The notes beneath the pieces are model-generated. The model searched no databases. It saw only the letters and a list, made by a program, of their open reading frames with translations, and was not told the origin of the DNA. From contig JAICQO010000037.1 of the NCBI GenBank assembly GCA_025937835.1, forward strand, positions 1 through 55,748: 55,748 bases of DNA, given 5' to 3'. Shown piece after piece: positions 32,589 to 40,314 of this stretch; the first letter of the stretch is position 1, and each line of letters starts with the position of its first letter. The position numbers and the translations under genes are program-made. The stretch is from Polyangiaceae bacterium. GTDB lineage: Bacteria; Myxococcota_A; Polyangia; Polyangiales; Polyangiaceae.

Positions 32589-34017
32589 TCGGCAGAAACT
32601 CCTTGGGTCGCGCCGGGGGGCGGTAGCGGCGCCCGGCACCGTATGCGCTCGGCGGAAGCTCGACCGCGGGCGGCGGGCTGGACGCCTCGGGCGCGGTGAC
32701 TTCGGCGGTGGCGCTGGGCTCGGGAGCAGCTTTCGCGGGGACCTCTGGCGCTGGCTCCGCGGCCGCGGGCGGCGGCGGCGCGGGCTTCGCGATGGCCGCG
32801 CGCGACGGCTCTGGCGCTGCGTCTCCGCTGCTCATCACGCTGACGATGCCAATCAACGACAGAACGGTCAGCGCGGCAGCGAAAGCCCAGACCGGTTTGG
32901 GGACGCGCGCGAGCGCGCTCGGCGCAGCCGGCTTCGCAGCAGGCGTGACAATCGCCGGCGCCTGCGCGACTTCGGGAGCCGGAGCCGGCAGCGACTGCCG
33001 CACCAAGCTCACGCCCGAGGTCTCGACCTGGTGAATGAGCTCCATGCGCGCCGCGAGCTCCTCGACCGCGAGCGTCGCGACCCAGTCGCCCACCACGCGC
33101 GGTGTTGCGGCCACGTGCAGGCTCTCGAGCTCGATCGCCATCTCGAGCGCGGTGGCGTAGCGCTCGCTCGGCTTGGCGGAGATACCCCGCACGATCACGC
33201 GCTCGACATCGACCGGCAGATCGCGCGCGTATTGCTTGGGCGAAGGGTAATTCCCCTTGGCCACGGCGTTCAGCCGCTCGACCTCGGTGGCCCCGCCGAA
33301 CAGCTTGCGGCCCGCGATGAGCTCCCAGAACAGAGTCGCCGCCGAGAACACGTCGGCTTGGCGAGTGGCCGGAGCGCCGTGCACGAGCTCGGGCGCCATG
33401 TACGAGTGCTTGCCCTTGAGCACGCCGGGATCGGTGTCCTGCTTCGCGCTCATGGCGCGCGCCACGCCGAAGTCCACGACGCGCGCGATGCCGTCGACGC
33501 CCACCAGCACGTTCTGCGGCGACACGTCGCGGTGCACGAGAGCGAGCGGACGACCTCGCTCGTCGGTGGCCTCGTGCGCGGCCTCGAGCCCGTGCAGCAT
33601 CTGCAGGATCATCGAGTACACGATCGGCCGCGGCATGTTCTTCTTGGCCTTGACCGAGGCCTGCATCAGCGCGTGCACCGACACGCCGTGCACGTACTCC
33701 ATCACGATCAGCAGCTCTTCGCCGGTCGCGAGCACGTCGAGGATTGGCACCACGTTCGGGTGGCGCACGCGCGCGGCGAGCCGCGCCTCCTCCAGGAACA
33801 TGCGCTTGAACTCCTGGTTTTCGAGCAGATGGCGGTGCATGCGCTTGACCGCCACCACCCGCGAAAACCCTTCTTGCCCGGTGAGCCGCGCCAGGTGCAC
33901 GCGCGCCATGCCGCCGGCCGCGATCTGATCGAAGATCGCGTAGCGCCCCACTTGTTGCTCGGGGTGTTTCTGCGTCAGACCTGCTTGCACGCCAAAGCCT
34001 CGAGCAAGATAACCCAT
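32578..34017 (-). CDS. membrane Ser/Thr protein kinase
   Basis: A 479-residue eukaryotic-type kinase. The kinase domain, about 25-305, has a modified glycine loop (AAGGMARVHLAR), ATP-binding Lys in VVAVKRM, catalytic HRDVSPQNVL, VDFGVA and SYMAPE; the VSPQN form of the catalytic loop is common in myxobacterial kinases. A linker leads to one membrane helix (VWAFAAALTVLSLIGIVSVM, about 378-398) and a Pro/Ala/Glu-rich tail ending KEFLPNEL. It heads an overlapping operon with the TPR/PEGA and lectin-fold proteins, which may be its signal input or its outputs. No strong ribosome-binding site precedes the ATG. Confidence 0.94.
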   Translation of the reverse strand: MGYLARGFGVQAGLTQKHPEQQVGRYAIFDQIAAGGMARVHLARLTGQEGFSRVVAVKRMHRHLLENQEFKRMFLEEARLAARVRHPNVVPILDVLATGEELLIVMEYVHGVSVHALMQASVKAKKNMPRPIVYSMILQMLHGLEAAHEATDERGRPLALVHRDVSPQNVLVGVDGIARVVDFGVARAMSAKQDTDPGVLKGKHSYMAPELVHGAPATRQADVFSAATLFWELIAGRKLFGGATEVERLNAVAKGNYPSPKQYARDLPVDVERVIVRGISAKPSERYATALEMAIELESLHVAATPRVVGDWVATLAVEELAARMELIHQVETSGVSLVRQSLPAPAPEVAQAPAIVTPAAKPAAPSALARVPKPVWAFAAALTVLSLIGIVSVMSSGDAAPEPSRAAIAKPAPPPPAAAEPAPEVPAKAAPEPSATAEVTAPEASSPPPAVELPPSAYGAGRRYRPPARPKEFLPNEL

Positions 34018-34204
34018 CCCGCCGGGCTGGAGATTCGTGAAAGTCGATGAACCGTCGAGTGTGTAGGGGCCTTGTGTCCCCCGACACCGGCGCGACTACA
34101 TCACCACCCGCGAGGTGATCGCGTCGAGACGATCACCAAACAAACTCACGCCGCGGGAACCTTCGTGCAGCGCACGCCGTCTTCCTGACGGAGACACGAA
34201 TCGA

Positions 34205-34675
34205 TTGGCCCTGAACATCGGCAACGTGGACCCGCTCTTCATCCGAGAGCAGCCACACATCAATAAGCAAGCCGCCGAGCACGACGGCCAGCGACTGAAT
34301 CGCAGCGGGCACGCCGGGCCTGCTGCTGTCTTCTCGTTCAGCCAGCAAGCCCTCGATTCCGCCAAGGATGCAGGGCGCTCCCAGCCCGCGCTCGAGCGCC
34401 AGGCCACGGCGGCCGCGGTCGCGGCGCGGGGCGCAGTCGAGCAGGCGGCGCCGGTCGAGACAGCAGCGGCGGTCGTAGCCACCGGGGAGACCGCGAAGGC
34501 GCATGCCGCCAAGCCCGATGCCCCGCGCCGCAAAGACCACACCGCCGCAGACGCGGGCTCGACGGAAGAGACCTGGGGCACCGACGAGGCGGCCTCGACC
34601 GGAGAGTCCGCCTCTGCGGCGGAGGCCGATCGGCGCGTCTCGTATCAGGACCTGCTCGACCGCGTCCCGAGGTAG
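34205..34675 (+). CDS. hypothetical acidic, alanine-rich protein
   Basis: From the TTG at 34205 this gives 156 residues; the open frame begins at a GTG at 34115. The product starts NIGNVDPLFIREQPHINKQA, continues with AAVFSFSQQALDSAKDAGRS and an Ala/Thr/Glu-rich middle, and ends ASAAEADRRVSYQDLLDRVP. Third codon positions of the last two-thirds are strongly G/C, which favours this strand over the overlapping minus-strand frames at 34096-34930. GGAG lies 11 bases before the TTG. No signal peptide, membrane segment or family recognised. It converges on the next lipoprotein gene. Start and reality are both uncertain. Confidence 0.5.
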   Translation: MALNIGNVDPLFIREQPHINKQAAEHDGQRLNRSGHAGPAAVFSFSQQALDSAKDAGRSQPALERQATAAAVAARGAVEQAAPVETAAAVVATGETAKAHAAKPDAPRRKDHTAADAGSTEETWGTDEAASTGESASAAEADRRVSYQDLLDRVPR

Positions 34676-34683
34676 TCGCTGGA

Positions 34684-35385
34684 CTACTTCTCGTAGACCT
34701 GGGCCATGGCCAGGCCCTGACCGGACGGCACCTCGAGGATCACCTTCGCTGGCGTGCCCATCGCCCAGGCCCACTTGTAGCAGTTCGGCTTCTTGCCGAC
34801 GACGGCGGTGGGCCCCGTCTCGCTGTCGATGGCGAGCACCGGATTCAGGTTCGGCAGCGGAGTGGCGAGAGCGATCTGTACGTTCAGCTCCTGCACCGTG
34901 CCCATCGCGGTGGCCACGACCGTGTAGCACTTGTTCGGTTGAAGCTGGATCATGCCTTCGAGCTTCTGGCTCTGCACGAAGCTACCGACCATCGGTGCGC
35001 CGAGCGGCTTCGCGCCGGCGACGATGTATTGCTTCGCGAGATCGGTGAGCACGGGGCCAAGCACGGTGGCCGCGCCCGGATCGAGCGACGTTGCGAAACC
35101 GGCTGCGCCCGTCGGCGTGCCTGCGCTGCCGCCGATCGGCGCGTAGCCGCCGGCTCCGCCGCCGCCCGGTGTGGGCGACCACGTCGTGGAGCCGGCCCAC
35201 GCCGTGCCGGCATAGGCAACGCCGCCGCCATAGCCCGCCGCAGCGCCCCCCGCGCCGTACTGCACTCCGCCTTGCAAGTATCCGGTCTCCGGCGGCTTCT
35301 CGGACTTGCACGCGACCCCGAGCACGACGAGCGCCACCGCACCGATACCGAAACTCGTGAAGAGCGAAGTGAACCGGAAGGCCAT
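34684..35385 (-). CDS. glycine-rich lipoprotein, unknown function
   Basis: A 233-residue lipoprotein (VLGVAC, Cys26). Residues about 35-105 are a Gly/Ala/Tyr/Thr-rich linker (QYGAGGAAAGYGGGVAYAGT). The ordered C-terminal half (LTDLAKQYIVAGAKPLGAPM, QLQPNKCYTVVATAMGTVQE, GKKPNCYKWAWAMGTPAKVI) has two Cys in NKCYT and PNCYK that could pair and looks like a beta-sandwich. The start is supported by the signal sequence and by TACCCT 8 bases upstream with no ribosome-binding site. It is divergent from the alpha/beta-hydrolase gene over 78 bp. No family recognised. Confidence 0.82.
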   Translation of the reverse strand: MAFRFTSLFTSFGIGAVALVVLGVACKSEKPPETGYLQGGVQYGAGGAAAGYGGGVAYAGTAWAGSTTWSPTPGGGGAGGYAPIGGSAGTPTGAAGFATSLDPGAATVLGPVLTDLAKQYIVAGAKPLGAPMVGSFVQSQKLEGMIQLQPNKCYTVVATAMGTVQELNVQIALATPLPNLNPVLAIDSETGPTAVVGKKPNCYKWAWAMGTPAKVILEVPSGQGLAMAQVYEK

Positions 35386-35391
35386 TGGCGC

Positions 35392-35408
35392 GCAGGGTAA
35401 CACCCTGC
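35392..35408. promoter_or_regulatory. operator-like inverted repeat GCAGGGT-N3-ACCCTGC
   Basis: Two perfect 7-bp arms with a 3-base centre. One arm contains the minus-strand TACCCT hexamer that serves as candidate -10 for the lipoprotein gene, so a bound protein would block it. It sits in the 78-bp divergent region. Confidence 0.45.
35394..35399 (-). promoter_or_regulatory. candidate -10 hexamer TACCCT, leaderless spacing
   Basis: Ends 8 bases before the ATG at 35385; the gap (GCGCGCCA) has no Shine-Dalgarno. The same hexamer and spacing occur before the S41 protease gene at 50074. Confidence 0.42.
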
Positions 35409-35449
35409 ACGTGCCGTTGCCGAGCGGAAAAACACCGCAAAAACTCGGG

Positions 35450-35455
35450 TAATAT
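35450..35455 (+). promoter_or_regulatory. candidate -10 hexamer TAATAT, leaderless spacing
   Basis: TAATAT is close to the sigma-70 consensus and ends 8 bases before the ATG at 35464. The gap (CTCGCCCG) has no Shine-Dalgarno. Confidence 0.45.
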
Positions 35456-35463
35456 CTCGCCCG

Positions 35464-36069
35464 ATGGCCCTGCCAGGCACGATCGTGTTCGCACCCGGCG
35501 CAGGAGCGCCGTCCTCGTCCGCGTGGATGCGCGACTGGGCGGAGCGCTTGTCCGCGCTCGGCCGCGTTCTGCCCTTCGACTACCCGTACATGCTCGCAGG
35601 CCGAAGATCCCCCGATCGCCAACCGGTCCTGGTCGCGGCCCACCGCGAGGCGTACGAACGCGCCCGCGCCGAGCACCCCGGCCCCGTCGTGCTCGCGGGC
35701 AAGAGCATGGGCTCGCGCATGGGCTGCCACGTCGCGGTCGAAGCCGAAACCAAGCCGGCCGCGCTCGTCTGCTTCGGCTATCCCCTCGTCGGTCAGAACG
35801 GCAAGCTCCGCGACGAAGTCTTGCGCGCCCTCGTCACGCCGATTCTGTTCATCCAGGGCACGCGCGACCCGCTGTGCCCATTACCGCGCCTGGAAGCGCT
35901 GTTGCCCGAGCTCTCCGCGCCGCATGCGCTCCACGTCGTCGATGGCGGCGATCACTCGCTGCAGGTCACGAAGGCGGCGCTGCGAGCCCGCGGCGAGACG
36001 CAATCGGACGTCGATGCGCGGATACTCGAGGTCGTGAAGCGGTTTCTGAACGAGCAGCGCGATCGGTGA
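35464..36069 (+). CDS. alpha/beta hydrolase (KANL3/Tex30-like)
   Basis: A 201-residue hydrolase. It starts TIVFAPGAGAPSSSAWM, the usual first strand and oxyanion region. The nucleophile elbow is G-K-S81-M-G-S, and D135 in GTRDPLC and H164 in GGDHSL complete a catalytic triad. This short form with GKSMGSR matches the KANL3/Tex30 alpha/beta-hydrolase group, whose bacterial substrates are unknown. No signal peptide, so probably cytoplasmic. Its stop is 1 bp from the end of the converging fmdB gene. Confidence 0.87.
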   Translation: MALPGTIVFAPGAGAPSSSAWMRDWAERLSALGRVLPFDYPYMLAGRRSPDRQPVLVAAHREAYERARAEHPGPVVLAGKSMGSRMGCHVAVEAETKPAALVCFGYPLVGQNGKLRDEVLRALVTPILFIQGTRDPLCPLPRLEALLPELSAPHALHVVDGGDHSLQVTKAALRARGETQSDVDARILEVVKRFLNEQRDR

Positions 36070-36070
36070 C

Positions 36071-36367
36071 CTAGTGCCCGAGCGCCCAGGGCCGCCCGGC
36101 CGCGGCGATGGGCCTGGGCGGATCGCGCGGGGCCGAGCACTCTTTGCGGGGCGCGCGTTCGACGCGGCGTGGCTCGTGACGGCTGCGCTCATTGCGTTCG
36201 TGGGCGCGCGACAGGCCGCGCGGTAAGGCGGGTACGTTGGGGGCGCTCAGGATGCGCGGGGCGTGGACTTCGCAGTCGGGGCACGGCGCAGCGAGCGATG
36301 CTTCGGCCATCGGGCGCGAGCGCTCGAAGACTCCGTGCTCGGCACACTGGTACTCGTAGAGCGGCAT
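36071..36367 (-). CDS. fmdB: FmdB-family zinc-ribbon protein
   Basis: A 98-residue protein. The N-terminal zinc ribbon reads MPLYEYQCAEHGVFE with CPDCEVHAPRILSAP, two Cys pairs (the first one Cys-x2-His) as in FmdB, proposed to regulate formamidase expression in Methylophilus. After residue 55 the chain is Arg/Pro-rich and probably disordered (RAHERNERSRHEPRR). It starts 2 bp after the fmdA stop and is last in the amide operon. The regulatory role is known only by association with fmdA. Confidence 0.85.
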   Translation of the reverse strand: MPLYEYQCAEHGVFERSRPMAEASLAAPCPDCEVHAPRILSAPNVPALPRGLSRAHERNERSRHEPRRVERAPRKECSAPRDPPRPIAAAGRPWALGH

Positions 36368-36369
36368 GC

Positions 36370-37590
36370 TCAACCTGCCTTCGCGAGGTCGACGCCGGGA
36401 GCCACTCCGCCCACGGGGCCAGCCGCGCTCGGGTTGATGTCGAACTCGAAGATCTCGGTCGGGATCGCCAGCGTGGCGCAGGCGTTCGGGATGTCGACGA
36501 TGCCGCTGATGCGGCCCTCGACGGGGGCTGTGCCCAAGATCGCGTAGGCCTGCGCGCCCGTGTAGCCGAACTTCTTCAGGTATTCGATGGCGTTCAAGCA
36601 CGCCTGGCGATACGCGATGTGCACGTCGAGGTAATGCTGCTTGCCAGCCTCGTCGACGGAGATGCCCTCGAAGATCAGGTACGACGAGTAGTTCGGCTCC
36701 ATCGGGCCCGGCTTGAAGATCGGGTTCTTGACGCCGTAGGTGGCCATGCCGCCCCTGATCAGCTTGACGCGCAGGTCGAGGTAGCCGGCCATCTCGATCG
36801 CTCCGCAAAAGGTGATCTCGCCGTCCCCCTGTGAGAAGTGGATGTCGCCCATCGAGAGGCCGCCGCCCTTGACGTAGACGGGGAAGAACACCTGTGAACC
36901 GCGCGACAGGTTCTTGATGTCGCAGTTGCCTCCGTGCTCGCGGGGCGGCACCGTGCGCGCGCCCTCGAGCCCGGCCTGCTTGGCCGCGTCCGGCTTCATC
37001 CGGCCCATGTGCGCCGTCTCGCCGGAAGGCAGCGCACACAGCGGCGGCGTGCGCTCCGGGTTGGTGCTGAACAGGGCTCTTTCGCGCTTGTTCCACAGCT
37101 CGAGCAGCTCCTTCGACGGCAGACACCCGATCAGACCCGGGTGCATGATGCCCGCGAACTCGACGCCCGGGATGTGGCGCGAGTTCGCGTAGATGCCGCT
37201 GAAGTTCCAGCACGCCTTGCGCGCCTCGGGGTAGTGGTCGACGAGGAAGCCGCCGCCGTTCTCGCGCGCGAAGATCCCGGTGAAGCCCCACTGCGAGGTC
37301 TGGAGCACGCCGATGTCGAGGATATCGACGACCAGCAAGTCTCCGGGCTCGGCGCCCTCGACGCCGATTGGGCCGCTCAGGTAGTGCACCTTGGTCAGAT
37401 CGACGATCTTGATGTCGGTCGCGCTGTCGTCGTCCTGGATCTGCCCGCCCGTCCAATCGATGCACTCGACCCGGAACTGATCTCCCGGTTTGACCCACGA
37501 GACCATTGGAATGTCCGGGTGCCAGCGGTTATGCAAAACGTCCTGCTTTTCCGGGGCTTCCTTCACGTCTACGCGGATCAAAGTCTCCAT
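36370..37590 (-). CDS. fmdA: formamidase
   Basis: A 406-residue acetamidase/formamidase-family enzyme that hydrolyses formamide (and perhaps other short amides) to ammonia and the acid. Family blocks are clear: HNRWHPDIPMVSWVKPGDQF, ECIDWTGGQIQDDDSATDIK, VHYLSGPIGVEGAEPGDLLV, HPGLIGCLPS, GGNCDIKNLSRGSQVFFPVY and GDGEITFCGAIE. The length is typical. GGAAGGAG precedes the ATG, one of the best ribosome-binding sites in the window. It follows urtE by 56 bp on the same strand and belongs to one unit with the transporter. The enzyme should be cytoplasmic. Confidence 0.95.
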   Translation of the reverse strand: METLIRVDVKEAPEKQDVLHNRWHPDIPMVSWVKPGDQFRVECIDWTGGQIQDDDSATDIKIVDLTKVHYLSGPIGVEGAEPGDLLVVDILDIGVLQTSQWGFTGIFARENGGGFLVDHYPEARKACWNFSGIYANSRHIPGVEFAGIMHPGLIGCLPSKELLELWNKRERALFSTNPERTPPLCALPSGETAHMGRMKPDAAKQAGLEGARTVPPREHGGNCDIKNLSRGSQVFFPVYVKGGGLSMGDIHFSQGDGEITFCGAIEMAGYLDLRVKLIRGGMATYGVKNPIFKPGPMEPNYSSYLIFEGISVDEAGKQHYLDVHIAYRQACLNAIEYLKKFGYTGAQAYAILGTAPVEGRISGIVDIPNACATLAIPTEIFEFDINPSAAGPVGGVAPGVDLAKAG

Positions 37591-37646
37591 CTAGTTTCTC
37601 CTTCCAAGGGCAATGGTCGATGCGCAAGCGAGCGAGCTACGTCGAG

Positions 37647-38345
37647 CTAGATCGCAAGTAGCTTTCCGAGCGAGGCTTCTTCGAGGTCGGCTCGCGGCGA
37701 CTGGTGCACGAGCGCGCCGCGCACCATCACCGCCACGCGATCGGCGACCGCGAGCGCGAAGCTCAAGACCTGCTCCGAAACCAGGATCGTGAGCCCCTTC
37801 TCGTCGCGGATGCGCTTGAGCTGCACCGCGATCTCTTTGATGATCGAGGGCTGGATGCCTTCGGTGGGCTCGTCCAGCAGTAACACGCGCGGGTTGCTGG
37901 CGAGCGCTCTGCCGATCGCGAGCTGCTGTTGCTGCCCGCCGGACAGGTTGCCCGCGCGCCGCTTGCGCATCTCCTTCAAGACCGGGAAAAACTCGTAGAT
38001 CTCGGCGGGAACTCCGCGCGCAGAGGCGGGCAAGCCCGACACGATGTTCTCTTCCACCGTCAGCGTCGGGAACACCATCCGGCCCTGCGGGACGTACGCG
38101 AGGCCGTTGGCGACGCGCTCGAACGGCGCGGCGCGTGTCAGGTCCTTGCCGCCGAGCAACAGCCGGCCAGCGCGCAAGGGCAACAGGCCGATCAGCGCCT
38201 TCATGACCGTGGTCTTGCCCATGCCGTTCAGGCCCATCAGCGCCACGATCTCGTTTTGCTTGGCGTCGAGCGAGAGCTTTCCGACCACCTCGCTCTCGCC
38301 GTAACAGACGCGGATCGAGTCCGCTTCGAATACGCTCTCCGTCAT
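37647..38345 (-). CDS. urtE: urea/amide ABC transporter ATPase UrtE
   Basis: A 232-residue ABC ATPase of the branched-chain amino acid/urea (HAAT) type, equivalent to LivF. Walker A is the unusual GLNGMGKTT found in UrtE; the signature is LSGGQQQQLAIGRAL; Walker B is VLLLDEPTEGIQ, with the HAAT-specific EGIQPSII tail. It powers import of the substrate bound by UrtA. It starts 7 bp after urtD. A choice between urea and short amides as substrate is not possible from this subunit. Confidence 0.94.
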   Translation of the reverse strand: MTESVFEADSIRVCYGESEVVGKLSLDAKQNEIVALMGLNGMGKTTVMKALIGLLPLRAGRLLLGGKDLTRAAPFERVANGLAYVPQGRMVFPTLTVEENIVSGLPASARGVPAEIYEFFPVLKEMRKRRAGNLSGGQQQQLAIGRALASNPRVLLLDEPTEGIQPSIIKEIAVQLKRIRDEKGLTILVSEQVLSFALAVADRVAVMVRGALVHQSPRADLEEASLGKLLAI

Positions 38346-38352
38346 GTTTGCC

Positions 38353-39093
38353 TCAATGCCCGAGGTAGACCTCGACCACCCGCGGGTCGCTTTGAATCGC
38401 GTCCATCTTGCCCTCCATCAGGATCTTGCCCTGATGCAGGACCGTGACGCGGTCGGCGATCTTGCGCACGAAGTCCATGTCGTGCTCGACCACCACCACG
38501 GCCCGCTCTTTCACGAGCTCGAGCAGCAGCGCCGCCGTGAGCTCCCGGTCTTGTACGCTCATGCCCGCGACGGGCTCGTCGAGCAGCAAGAGGTCGGGCT
38601 CCTGGATCAACAGCGCGCCGATCTCGAGCCACTGTTTCTGCCCATGGCTGAGCTTTTCGGCTCGCTCGTGGAGCTTATCCTTCAGGTAAATGAGCTCGGC
38701 GACCTCCTCGACCTTCTTCACCACCGCCTCGCTGCGGCGGAAGCTCCACGCCGAAAGCCAGGTGCGCGCGTCGGGGTAGGCCATCTCGAGGTTTTCGAAC
38801 ACGGTCAGCGCCTCGTAGACGGACGGCGTCTGGAACTTGCGTCCGATGCCGCGGCGTACGATCTGGTTCTCGCGCAACCCGCCGATGTCCGCTTCCTTGA
38901 AGCGGATCTCACCGGACGTGGGCGAGGTGCGGCCCGTGATCAGGTCGAGCAGCGTGGTCTTGCCCGCGCCGTTGGGTCCGATGATCGCGCAGATCTGGTT
39001 CTTGGCCGCGTAGAACGTCAGATCGTCGACCGCCTTGAAGCCGTCGAACTCGACGCTCAGGTGCTCGACCCGCAGCAAGAATTCTCCGAACAT
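38353..39093 (-). CDS. urtD: urea/amide ABC transporter ATPase UrtD
   Basis: A 246-residue ABC ATPase, equivalent to LivG. Walker A GPNGAGKTT, Q-loop GRKFQTPSVYEALTVFENLE (the KFQ.P.V..ALTV form is typical of UrtD), signature LSHGQKQWLEIGALL and Walker B LLLLDEPVAGM are all present. The SHGQKQWLEI variant of the signature distinguishes UrtD from LivG. Its ATG overlaps the urtC stop by one base (TGATG), and a GAGGAG site lies inside the end of urtC. Confidence 0.95.
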   Translation of the reverse strand: MFGEFLLRVEHLSVEFDGFKAVDDLTFYAAKNQICAIIGPNGAGKTTLLDLITGRTSPTSGEIRFKEADIGGLRENQIVRRGIGRKFQTPSVYEALTVFENLEMAYPDARTWLSAWSFRRSEAVVKKVEEVAELIYLKDKLHERAEKLSHGQKQWLEIGALLIQEPDLLLLDEPVAGMSVQDRELTAALLLELVKERAVVVVEHDMDFVRKIADRVTVLHQGKILMEGKMDAIQSDPRVVEVYLGH

Positions 39094-40310
39094 CAGCCGT
39101 TACTCCTCGGTGCCGCGGTCACCCCGGGGCGGCTCGGCGCGGGTTTCGGGATCGACAGGCCCACGGACGGCTTTTGAAAGCGCCGCAGCTTCGACTCGAT
39201 GAACGACCGCATCTTCATCAGATCCAGCCCGGCGAGGCCGTTCGGGAACACCATCACGACCGCGATGAACAGGAAGCCGATCACGAACAGCCACAGCTCG
39301 GGGAAGCTCTCCGAAAAGTAGGTTTTGCCGAAGTTCACGAGCAGCGAGCCGTAGATCGCGCCGAACAGGGAGCTGCGCCCGCCGACCGCCGCGCAAATCA
39401 CCATCTCGATCGACGGCACGATGCCCACGAAGGAAGGCGACATGAAGCCGACTTGGAGCGTGAACATCGCGCCGCCGACCGCGGACAGCATCGCCGCCAG
39501 CACGAACACGAACGTCTTGAGCGACGCCACGTCGTAGCCGGTGAACAGCACGCGCTCTTCCTTGTCACGGAGCGCCACCAACAGCCGGCCGAGCTTGCTG
39601 CGGATCAGCGACAGCCCGAGCAGCACCGCGCCGAGCAGCAGCACGGCGTTGACGTAGTAGAGGATCACCTTCGCCTCGTCCGTCCGGATGTCCCAGCCGA
39701 GCAGCGTCTTCAGGTCCGTGATGCCGTTGACACCGCCGGTGTAACCCTGGCGCCCGATGATCAGGATCGACAGGATCGAGGCGATGGCCTGGGTGATGAT
39801 CGCGAAATAGACGCCGCCGACGCGGCGCTTGAACATCGCGAGCCCGACGACCAGCGCCAGCAGCCCCGGCACGACCAGCACCGCGAGCAGCGTGAACGGC
39901 AGCGATTCGAAGGGCACCCAGAACGCCGGCAGCTCCTTCAGCTGGTTCCAATCCATGAAGTCCGGGATGCCCGGTGTCGATTGGATGGCCGTGCTCTTCG
40001 GGTCGGAGGCCTCGAGCTTCAGGAACATCGCCATGCAGTAGCCGCCGAGGCCGAAGAACACGCCCTGCCCGAGGCTCAAGATCCCGCCGTAGCCCCAGCA
40101 CAGCACGAGCCCCAGCGCGACGAACGCATAGGTCAGGTACTTGCCCACCAGGTTCAGACGGAACACGTCGAGCCCGAGCGGGAACACCAGGAGCAAGAGC
40201 ACGGCCAGAAGCACGAAGCTGGCGTTCTCGCGCGTGCTCTTTTCGCTCGAGAGGCGAGCCGTGAAGCTTCGAAAGCGGGCGGACCACGGCGAGGGGGTCG
40301 CACGTTCCAT
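39093..40310 (-). CDS. urtC: urea/amide ABC transporter permease UrtC
   Basis: A 405-residue inner-membrane permease of the LivM type with about ten helices. The family core is seen in LVLCWGYGGILSLGQGVFFG, YCMAMFLKLEASDPKS, RRVGGVYFAIITQAIASILS, QGYTGGVNGITDLKTLLGWD and AVGGRSSLFGAIYGSLLVNF. The GVFFGLGGYCMAMFL and LKTLLG features are UrtC-like. GGAGGT for this gene lies in the last codons of urtB, 5-6 bases before the ATG. Length is within the usual range, with a slightly long cytoplasmic C-terminus. Confidence 0.94.
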   Translation of the reverse strand: MERATPSPWSARFRSFTARLSSEKSTRENASFVLLAVLLLLVFPLGLDVFRLNLVGKYLTYAFVALGLVLCWGYGGILSLGQGVFFGLGGYCMAMFLKLEASDPKSTAIQSTPGIPDFMDWNQLKELPAFWVPFESLPFTLLAVLVVPGLLALVVGLAMFKRRVGGVYFAIITQAIASILSILIIGRQGYTGGVNGITDLKTLLGWDIRTDEAKVILYYVNAVLLLGAVLLGLSLIRSKLGRLLVALRDKEERVLFTGYDVASLKTFVFVLAAMLSAVGGAMFTLQVGFMSPSFVGIVPSIEMVICAAVGGRSSLFGAIYGSLLVNFGKTYFSESFPELWLFVIGFLFIAVVMVFPNGLAGLDLMKMRSFIESKLRRFQKPSVGLSIPKPAPSRPGVTAAPRSNG

Positions 40311-40314
40311 TCAG

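Noticed and set aside
32431-34050. 539-codon plus-strand frame opposite the second kinase
   Set aside because: No domain; the minus strand has complete kinase motifs.
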